NCBI RefSeq assembly: GCF_026210795.1
Contig: NC_089443.1
Location: forward strand, 1,178,001-1,242,000
Direction of reading: 5' to 3'
DNA from: Rhizophagus irregularis
Lineage: Eukaryota; Glomeromycota; Glomeromycetes; Glomerales; Glomeraceae
DNA length: 64,000 nt
Positions 55,711-64,000 of this stretch are shown here, piece after piece; the first letter of the stretch is position 1, and every line of letters begins with the position of its first letter. Position numbers and translations under genes: made by a program. The notes below the pieces were generated by a model, which was given only the letters and a program-made list of their open reading frames with translations, was not told the DNA's origin and did not search any database.

Positions 55711-58700
55711 TAATAATATTATCATATTTATTATTAAGGACTATGCTGTTTTTGACATACTGATATTTTTTAGAATAAGGCACAAATGAATTATTATTGC
55801 ACTGATATTAGAAATACGTAGTCAGCGCAGTAATAATTTTATTTTATATACTTTTTATACATGATATACATAAATATTTGATTCAAGCATAATAATAATA
55901 CTGATAGGAAGGAAAAAAAATTATAAGTAAGGAAATAGTCTATTATTCGCTGATACAATAATAAAAGCGAAATTCAATTAATAGTATGATTCCAGATTTT
56001 TTCGATTATTTTAATTATTCGAATTTGTTTAAAATTTATTTTTCTCCTCTTAAGGTGTTTGTACAAAAAAAATTTCTTAATACATGTACTTTCATTTAAT
56101 CAAATATATATTTTTTGATTCATGTAATTTTGTCCTTACGTTAATCATAATTATACTAATGGAAAATGGAAACAAATAAATAACGATCAGTCATATAAGA
56201 ATTTACATAAAGACCTTTTTAGTAGGAGCAAACTGTATTTATTTTTCATAAATTAGAATTTTATTTAATTAGTCCTTATTGTAATTAATTTTGGGCAGAA
56301 GATTCTATTAACAATATTTATAATGTTCTAAGAGTTCTAAGTAATAAAAGTAGGACAATTGGTCTAATCCGCTAATTTATTTTTATGATTTAAAAATTAC
56401 ATGCAGTATTTTCGAAAAACAGTCCATTTGAATGTAAATGTAAAATAAATTTTTTTTTTTTTGTTAGTGACGTGCATTTCTTTATTAAAATTTATTAAAA
56501 TTTATATGTATAAAATACAACAAATTTATGGACAGAAATACTTGGGAGCAATTCCTATCTACTAACTCCATTAAATAGTACTTAATGGATGAATAAATAT
56601 TACTAATATGATAGATTCAATTTTTAAAAATATAAAATATTTGTTATATAAAGATATTTTGTAGAAAAAGTAGCGCTCTTAATTGCAAATACCATTATGA
56701 ATTAAAATGTATTGTTAAATCAAAAGTTTGGGACCGAATGAACGTAGCACTTAATTATCAAATGCGAAAAATATAACATTCAGTTGCTTTTTATAATTGA
56801 TCGTTTCGGCCGGATAGATTGCCGGTTTTCTTTCTAAAAAGAGAGAGAGAAAGAAAGAAAAAAAGATTGTGGGGAAGAAAAAAAAATTGACATGTTACAT
56901 TTGTATCGCATTTTGTACAATAAAATCTAAGTCTTTCACAACCACCGTATTTACAAATCTGTATCTCTTAAGAACTGAGAGATTTATTGGTTATTGGATT
57001 AATTCAGATATAATCATAATGTTATGTTTCATCTTTTTTTTAAGAAAAATTGATCCTTTTTAGTTTGTAAGCATGAAAGAAAAAAGGAAAAGGCTTTTTT
57101 ATTTACTTATCAACACATTAAACTTGTTTGTATCATTCCCGTTTACCGAATTACGACCGGATATTTTTTTTTTCGTTTAATTTATAATTATTGCATCATG
57201 ATCATATGAAACTTGTCATTTAATTATCAATTAATGGTTAGCATACATATAGATAGAGTAAAATTTGTGTAATTATCAATTTATTATTATATAGATCTAG
57301 CCAAAAAAGTAGATTATACAATGGATAAATCTAAATTAATTACTAAATCCTAATGTACCGCTAATGAAGTGATAATTAGGAGTTTCAATAATAAAGGCGA
57401 ATAAAAATTCTTATTGCCGTATGCAAGAATACTATGTAAATTTAAGGTATATTAATTCCATTAAAAGTAGTTCCATCGTTTCATAGAAACTGTTTTTCGA
57501 TTGAGAATCATAATCGTTGGTTAAATGAATGCTAAAAATCATGATTTTTTTTTAAAAAAAGTTCTTAGATCAGGGGAAGAATTATTTCCAATAAATAAAT
57601 TTTCTGATTTGACGTAACAAAAATATTTGGTTTGGTATTTTTCTTGTATAGGATCGGGTAACCAGATGTTTTTTTTGTTCACATTATTTATATAATATAA
57701 GTAGATATATAATTAAGGTATATAATTAATATAATATAAAAGTCATTTCCATTAATGTATAATGCGGAAATTTTTTATTTAATTTAAATAAAGTTAATTT
57801 TAATGATAATTTTTGATCACTTACATGACGATTTATAAGGGTTGAACCGTGCCCTTTTTTTGGTCCGTGATAGCAAATATGTGACCCTGGAAATTACGAT
57901 AACTAAAAAAGAAGTAACAAGTAACCATTTTAGATGTATGTGTCATATAGATTATATACAAATTATGAATACAAATAAGTACGATTAATTTAATGGATCA
58001 AAAACAATCATCGCATTTATTAAAAGATCATTCAATCAGCTCGGCATTTAGCGGGAGGGGAGGATATTTACTAAAAAAGAGTGTTTTTGAAGGTTTCATA
58101 AATTTTCCACTTATATTAATTGTCTATAAACAGCGATATCTTTATGTATGTGTCTTGTCGATCCCCAGCCGAGATGATTTTTTTTATATTTACCAAACTT
58201 AGTAAAATAAATCATCTATTTATCGCAAATTTACTTTAATTTACTTTAATTGGCGTCTTTCAAAAATAAAACAAAGAAAAAATTTTTTTTGTCTATTTAA
58301 TATCTATTACTTTCTAGAAAAGTTTTTTTTTTTATTTGATTTGTCAAACTTTATAAAACAAATTTATTTTTGAAAAAAATAATCCAAAAAATGCTCTATT
58401 CTTCTTACTTTACAGAAATTCAAATGAGTTCTCTAAAAAAGACTTTGTAATTTCATGTTCGCTTACATATGATCACTCGAGTTATTAAACGTATATATGT
58501 TTAAAATCTGTCAAAAAGAACAATATTATAATAAATATAAAAACTATTTCATTCTTCTATTTAAAATACTACATTGTATTATAAACTATTAATAATTATT
58601 TAATGTGTACTAAAATAAAAATTTAATTTATGTTACGTACTTTTAATATATTATAGTGAGTAAAGTAAGTAAAACGCATAACTACGTTTAAATTTACAAT

Positions 58701-58880
58701 CCGCACGCTGTTTTCGACCCTCCTAATCGTGTAACCAATAGTTTGATTTTCCCCGATTTCCTCCATCTTTTTTCAATCGCTTCTAATAAATTTTTTTGTC
58801 AATTCTGATTTCTCACGAATTTCTCATGATTTTGTAAATTTTTTACAACAAACTATACACTTGCAAGGTTATAAGTACGA
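55711..58880. other. AT-rich intergenic DNA, one weak frame
   Basis: A 69-codon frame at 57993-58202 (+) starts MDQKQSSHLLKDHSISSAFS and could be a first exon, but it has no further support. 56836-56866 is a GA/GAAA microsatellite. Nothing else is seen. Confidence 0.3.
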
Positions 58881-58889
58881 TATTTACCA

Positions 58890-59640
58890 GGTAATGATAG
58901 AATGCGGTAAACCTTGAACTTCTTTAGGATAGTGAGCAATATATACAGTACGGAGTTTGCCAAAATAACGTGTAGATCATTCCTTTTTGGATAATTCCAG
59001 GTGGCATTACGTAAGTCTGGCCCTGAAGAGAATAGTAATGAGTGATCTCTTGGGTTCTGAATATCTTTCGACTTCGATAATTAATAATTCGGAATGAATT
59101 CCATTGCAATAATTAAGATATTGATGTGGACTCTCCGTTTTCATAGTTTCGTAATATTTCTTTAGTAATGGAGATGAGGAGACAAAGGAAAACATGAATA
59201 CGCTAAATTCTTATTATTGGACGATATCGCTTAATTTGTGATATTAATTTTATTCATCATTAATTGCTAAAATAAGCAACGCCAGTGGCTCATTCTTAGT
59301 AAAGTAATCTGTCAGTATTCATCGGATAGCTTTTATATCTTCATGAAAGGGGACATTAAATTTATATTATTTGTTAGGGTATTTTTAAACTAATGAATGA
59401 AAGAAAACTTTCTTATCGGACATTAATTCCGATACACTAATGCCTAAACTTGCGGCAGAGTTGATAAGGATAGATTCAATGGCATCTGCTCGGCTCTTTG
59501 ACGGAAAGAATTGTATAGATAAATTTGAGATGACGACACACAAGAATGGATTCGAGCTGGGCCAATGAATGTTGCTTTGAAACGTCTTGATAGTTTATTA
59601 AACGGTTCGACTTCTACATTAATTATGTAAATCATGATTA
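58890..59640 (+). pseudogene. Kinase N-terminal fragment interrupted by other DNA
   Basis: 58900-58930 still resembles the zinc-ribbon DNA (GAATGCGGTAAACCTTGAAC). 59390-59640 continues the N-terminal exon (KENFPYW remnant, GGFSS..SARL, then 'gaatgttgctttgaaacgtc' for VALKR and the exon end). The stretch in between holds unrelated DNA and the minus-strand fragment at 59000-59200. It is the duplicate of 44560-44965. Stops and frameshifts throughout. Confidence 0.65.
59000..59200 (-). pseudogene. Kinase C-lobe fragment nested in the + strand pseudogene
   Basis: KYYETMKTESPHQYLNYCNG corresponds to MKYYENGNLYQYLDHCNGI of the intact gene. The following GIHSELLIIEV diverges. Orientation is opposite to the surrounding fragment. 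Confidence 0.6.
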
Positions 59641-59699
59641 TGGAAATTAAATTTGTATTCTATCTATGAAAATAATAATAAATTGTTAGTTATTAAGTT

Positions 59700-60180
59700 G
59701 AATATCTCGATAATATAAGTAAAAATTTTTTTATAATTATGTGTCAATATGTCTTGGAATATACCTTTAGACAATTTGGAAATCATCTTCCCATCTTTTC
59801 TTTTCAGCAACAGAGGATTTGGATCATCACAAATTAAAATAATCCATTTCCTGATTTTTTAGTCGTAATAAAATCACGTGTTAAACTTGGCACTATAAAT
59901 TTGGTCAGAGTTACTGAAAATAGTAATTACATGATTTAATGTAAAATTCGTAAAATTCGAAATGTTTTGTAAATTATCGAGACTCTTTAAAGCGACATTC
60001 ATTGGCCAGCTCAAGTCCATACTTTCGCACCATCTTTTCAAATTATGGCAATCACAGGCGCAAACACCGTTCAAAAAAAGTGTTACCACATCTTTCAATT
60101 TTCTCGGGTAAATTTTCCTTGTTGGCATGATAAATCTTTTCCATTTTACTAAAATTTTCAGTACTGAAAATCTACTATAA
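59700..60180 (-). pseudogene. Kinase remnant: zinc-ribbon leader, N-lobe end and C-terminus with the middle deleted
   Basis: 60150-59940 holds pieces of the first exon (CDCHNLKRWCESMDLSWPMN, VALKSLDNLQNIS) and 59860-59750 holds the C-terminal exon DNA. Everything between (catalytic lobe) is gone. It corresponds in position to the longer remnant at 45060-46360 of the other block. Confidence 0.65.
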
Positions 60181-60225
60181 TTACATCATATACTGTATGT
60201 AACTAATATTAATAATTTAATAATT

Positions 60226-60461
60226 ACTAGGAAACGGGAACCGTTGTAAGTCCGGAGCGAGGTATAATAAATAAAGATGTAGCGATATTCTACTAATTAG
60301 CAGCAATAACGCCTTGGAATTCCGGTAATTTTCTGTTGATTAGCAGCATAACGCCTTGGAATTCCTGGACAGAGAAACTCACGTGATTGAAAATTTACAC
60401 GTTATTTCCATAGATCATCATAGTGCGTAGACATATATAGTCCTTCGCTTCGCTCCGGACA
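60226..60461. mobile_element. About 235-bp insertion with short inverted ends and internal duplication
   Basis: GTCCGGAGCGA at 60250-60260 is inverted at 60450-60460. Inside, ATTAGCAGCAATAACGCCTT (60297) and ATTAGCAGCATAACGCCTTG (60339) are direct copies, each continuing GGAATTCC. It lies in the spacer just 3' of the intact kinase, where the paralogous block has the MITE 47018-47241. Confidence 0.55.
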
Positions 60462-60493
60462 ATGAAGATGAGCTGAATGGAAAATAAGATATT

Positions 60494-62243
60494 TCATGTT
60501 ATTCGAAAAACGCTTCTGTATGCACAGTACTTCCAGATGAGAAACTTTTTTAGATAATTGAGAAATTTTCCTCCATCTCTTTTCCTCCGCAATAGAATTC
60601 TCGTCTGAAATCTTGAAGGATTTGGATCATCACAAATTGAAATAATCCATTCCCCTAATTTTTCATTTAAATAGGATGCAGTTGGACGTTTTTCCGGATC
60701 ACCATCCCAACATTGTTGCATTAATTCTGCATAAAATTTGGGCGTATCATGAGGGATTTCAAGTCTTTTACCATCGCAAATATCCCTTGCCAAATTAATA
60801 TCATGTGCTCTATTATACCAAGGTCTTTTTCCGGTTGCAAGAGTATTCATGACAATACCAATTGAATATATATCCGAAGCAGTTTTGTGATTTTCACCAC
60901 GTAAAACTTCCGGTGCAACATATGGTAAGACCCCATATATTTGACTTCTACTTTCATCATAATTACATGGTCCATATAGTCCAACATCACTAATACGAGC
61001 ATCTGTAGATACTTTTTCATCTTCGATAAGTAAATTTCCTCCGTGAAGATTCCCATGGATTTTTCTTTCGGAATGAATTCTTTCAAGACCTCCAGCGATT
61101 CCCCATAACATATCAATCATATCTCTCCAGGAAATAATTCCGTTGCAATGATCAAGATATTGATAAAGATTTCCGTTTTCGTAATACTTCATTACGATCA
61201 TATAACTTGATGTCGGATCTTTTGTAATACCAAACGTTCCAGCTAATGAAGCAGATCGTAGACATTTGTGATATGCTTTAATCTATTAAAAAAAAAAATA
61301 TCCTTATAAAGTTAAAAGAGAATAATTTGATAATAGGCTCGTTCAATTCTGATCTGATCGTTCGGGTTTTTTGATCGAAAATCCCTTAACCAATCCTAAC
61401 ATGTGATCAAAATCAAAATTGAGTAAAAGATGATAGTGCTATTTATAAGGATTTTGAAGAGAAATCTACTTTCACGAAACATGCTTTTGGAAAAAAATGC
61501 TATGATAAATTCTCAATTTGGAAATATGATGATGATGATATTGAGACTGAAATTAAAACAATCGAAATGATGAAGAATAATTTAAATGATAATATTGAAA
61601 AACTGATAAATAAACTCAACGATCGAAAAAATAGTGATAAGCTTATTGAACGGTTGACCTTGGTAAAATGGCAAATAAGCAATACCATAAAGATATAGTA
61701 AACTTTTTGGGTTGTTGATCAGGTCACACAATTTCATCAGCCAGATCAAAATTCCGAACGATCTGAATTGAACAGGCCTAATAATTCTGGCTGGCACTAA
61801 AAATTTGATCATCATACCTGATTGATGTAAGAACTTGAAATGTTTTGTGAATTATCGAGACGTTTCAAAGCAACATTCATTGGCCCAGCTCGAGTCCATT
61901 CTTGTGCACCATCATCCCAGATCCATCTAGGTCCTTCCATCCAAAGTGCTGAATAAACGCTACTAAATCCACCTTTACCGACGTATTTAACCATTTCGAA
62001 TTTCTCAAAGGGGATCCATTCCAAGTAATCACAAGCTTGAGTGGCGTTTAGTTGAGTGTATCGGATTAATTCATCAATCTCTTTATTTTTTGATGTCCAA
62101 TATGGAAAGTTTTCTTTCATGGCATTAGTTTCGCATTCCAAACACCATCCAAAAGAAATTCGAGGTTTACCGCATTCTGGGCAATCTTTAAGTTCTTTTG
62201 GAGTAAATTTATTTACTTGTTGATAAGATATATTTTCCTCCAT
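60494..62243 (-). CDS. Zinc-ribbon TKL-type kinase-like protein
   Basis: Exon 1 is 62243-61818 and exon 2 is 61282-60494; the 535-nt intron (GTATGA...AATAG) contains a MITE. The product is 404 residues. N-terminus: zinc ribbon CPEC at 21-24 and CLEC at 34-37, then a family linker. The kinase domain starts near 80: GKGGFSSVY (89-97), VALKRL with Lys127, catalytic loop KIHGNLHGGN with Asn220 where active kinases have Asp, DVG at 241-243 in place of DFG, and APE at 265-267. The C-lobe reads to CWDGDPEKRPTASYLNEKL. Without the catalytic Asp, phosphotransfer is doubtful, so it is probably a pseudokinase adaptor. The tail after NPS (about 365 on) is in a different frame from the paralogues, owing to a single missing A near 60619, so the last 40 residues are probably not ancestral. 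This is the only continuous copy in the cluster. Confidence 0.85.
61334..61780. mobile_element. 447-bp MITE in the kinase intron carrying an open coding-like stretch
   Basis: The ends TAGGCTCGTTCAATTCTGAT and, on the other strand, TAGGCCTGTTCAATTCAGAT continue as GATCGTTCGG...TTTTGATC, about 40 bp of inverted repeat. ATAA or TAATA flanks both sides. Ends of the GGCC.GTTCAA type suggest PIF/Harbinger-like MITEs. Inside, on the + strand (61427-61699), about 90 codons are open (including KKCYDKFSIWKYDDDDIETE and MMKNNLNDNIEKLINKLNDR), reading like a charged coiled-coil exon. It is antisense to the host gene. Confidence 0.7.
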
Positions 62244-62957
62244 TTTGTCAAAATTATCTAAAATATTAATAAATAAATTATTGTTATTAATTACATAATC
62301 ACGTGTAACACGACCGTGAGAGAAAAAGCGTTGATTTTTAAATCCGAAAAAATTATGAAGGGAACTATGATGTTTATTGTATTTATCAAAATCTATTATA
62401 AGCCTTTAAATGTATTCTAATGATTAATATGTTTAATTTTTCGGACTTATAAATTTACCGATTTCGACTAGTTTGCTAAATTCTTATAAAAGCCAAGATC
62501 AGACTTTTTTTCGTAAAAAATAATTAAAATCATGAAGTATATCAAGACGAAATTATTTAAATATTACAGAAATTTGAAGCTATTTATAACATGGCTATAT
62601 GGAATAAAACTAAAAGTTTGAAAAAAAAAGACTTCGGACTAACCAAGCTAACAGTTAGATAAGAAAAAATACGCGATATTAATAAAGTATCTACCTTTGG
62701 TTTCTTTTATTTTAATTTTATCTGGTCATTTTTCTCCAAATTCTTACGATTAATATTTACTTCTTACGGGAGACATTCTCCGCTTAACTCGTTTTTAAGT
62801 AACCTCAATAGTTTATTGGTTCTCCATAAATTCCTTTTTGTTTTTAGTTATATAACTCGTGGCAAATTTAGATAGGTACAAATTACGTCAATACAGAAGG
62901 ATTGGGCTACTTATTTGGACAACAGTGTTGCAAAAGTATCGGACTTGACCCTTCTGA
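62244..62957. other. AT-rich DNA upstream of the kinase gene
   Basis: Presumed kinase promoter. No other gene seen. Confidence 0.4.
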
Positions 62958-63062
62958 GGGTGTCATCTTGACCCGCTGCATGCACGTTGTCGATCACATA
63001 TATTTTACAATACTCCATGAATAGGATCGACAACGTGCATGCAGCGGGTCAAGATGACACCC
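62958..63062. repeat. Perfect 38-bp inverted repeat, 29-nt loop
   Basis: 62958-62995 begins GGGTGTCATCTTGACCCGCT and is the exact reverse complement of 63025-63062. The arms are about half G/C in otherwise AT-rich DNA, and the loop (CACATATATTTTACAATACTCCATGAATA) is AT-rich. Not one mismatch in 38 bp. Confidence 0.9.
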
Positions 63063-64000
63063 CAGACTATACGGATAAAAAAGGTTGAAAGGGTTGGGGT
63101 AACTGAAAAAAAAAGGTAATCTAGTGTGACACAAGATTATCATCTTCTGAGAATACAAAATGAATTTTGGAATACTATTATAAAAATATTTAAGAATAAT
63201 ATAAACTGTGAAAAAATTTTTTCTTTCAGAGTATACATTTATGTTAGATTTAATATTTGAAAATAGGGTTGATCTTATTATTACAAAAATAAAATAAAAT
63301 AAATAAATAAATAAATAAAATAAAATAATGAAATACATAAAAGTATTTAAAACATTTTGTATCACAAAAAAAAAAGAAAGAAAGAAAGTTCCATTAGTAA
63401 AAATTTCGGACCTAATAATGAAGATAAAAATAATAAAAATTAAAAGAATTATAAATTTGTAATATATTATATTATTTGATCATTCTTTAAGGGTTTGTAC
63501 CAACTCGATATTGAAATCTATCTCTCTCTTATCTTTTAAATTGCAAGCCACTATAATTCCCTACAAGATTACCTATTTAACAAGGCAAGAAAATTCTTGA
63601 TTTTTTACAGTATAATATAAGTATCAAAATTTCAAGGTGGTAGTTTTGATTTAAAGACTCATTATTACGTTAACTTAAGACGCAACAACCAATATAGTAT
63701 ATTAAGCTTCTTTCTTTCTCTACTTCGCTTTTTTGTGCTGTATAGTATAAGTTCTTGCCAAGACGCTCTACTGCGCTTTCTTTGTCATAATGTGATTTGA
63801 TTTAAAGGAGCTCGAAAATTTTGATCGAAAACATTATATAGCAAAATGTACAAAAAAAACTCCGTAATACCAATTTTTGGTGCAATATGAATAAGCCACG
63901 GTTTTGAACTTCTATTTTTTGACTTCTTTATTTAAAATTTTTGGTTTGAAACTTTTGTATGAAGCTTTAAACTTCGCGAATGTCTATTTGTTTCTGGTGA
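63063..64000. other. AT-rich DNA with microsatellites, no gene seen
   Basis: AAATAAATA-type microsatellite at 63289-63330, AAAG repeat at 63370-63388. The 123-codon frame 62994-63365 (-) is mainly these repeats and the hairpin arm and is not supported. Confidence 0.45.

Noticed and set aside
62994-63365. 123-codon minus-strand frame
   Set aside because: Made of microsatellite DNA, a hairpin arm and AT-rich sequence; Phe/Ile/Tyr-rich without motifs.

Overview
The window looks like nuclear DNA of an arbuscular mycorrhizal fungus, most likely Rhizophagus (Glomeromycotina). The evidence is: very AT-rich DNA; short introns of about 70-100 nt with GTATGT/GTAAGT donors and YAG acceptors; telomere-type CCCTAA motifs at the left edge; and protein families expanded in that lineage (LRR/coiled-coil proteins, F-box proteins, pseudokinases with Sel1 repeats, kinases with an N-terminal zinc ribbon, ML-domain proteins, P450s). 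The organism call is an inference from memory of these families; no search was run.

Layout. 0-0.5 kb: subtelomere-like repeats carrying CCCTAA. 1.6-6.0 kb (-): one two-exon gene of about 1437 codons, a large family domain joined to leucine-rich repeats and a long coiled coil. 6-12.9 kb: gene-poor, with old repeats and a tRNA-like relic. 12.9-15.5 kb (-): a seven-exon helical-bundle/pseudokinase/Sel1 gene. 15.5-29 kb: mostly repeats: a 192-bp retroposon with 20-bp target-site duplications, a purine-rich higher-order satellite, a MITE beside a truncated ML-domain gene, a 1.5-kb terminal-inverted-repeat element, arrays built on TTTCGCCGAAATG, and one small Arg-rich gene (28 kb). 30.0-31.5 kb (+): an intact F-box gene. 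32-39 kb: MITE copies and pseudogene fragments. 39.9-40.3 kb (-): a small coiled-coil protein. 41.6-43.3 kb (-): a complete two-exon cytochrome P450. 44.5-48.4 kb and 58.9-62.2 kb: two paralogous blocks of the same kinase family, of which only the copy at 60.5-62.2 kb is open throughout. 48.7-49.0 kb (-): a Myb-like domain in two exons. 52.65-53.08 kb (+): a small secreted cysteine-containing protein. Hairpins, foldback elements and MITEs fill the rest, including a perfect 38-bp inverted repeat at 63.0 kb.

No pathway or operon is encoded. The genes that look functional are signalling or protein-interaction proteins (pseudokinases, F-box, LRR), one P450 and one secreted protein, in a repeat-rich compartment where kinase fragments have been duplicated, inverted, deleted and invaded by small transposons. 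All exon joins were worked out by eye from reading frame and splice signals. Intact genes are called on frame continuity and motifs only.
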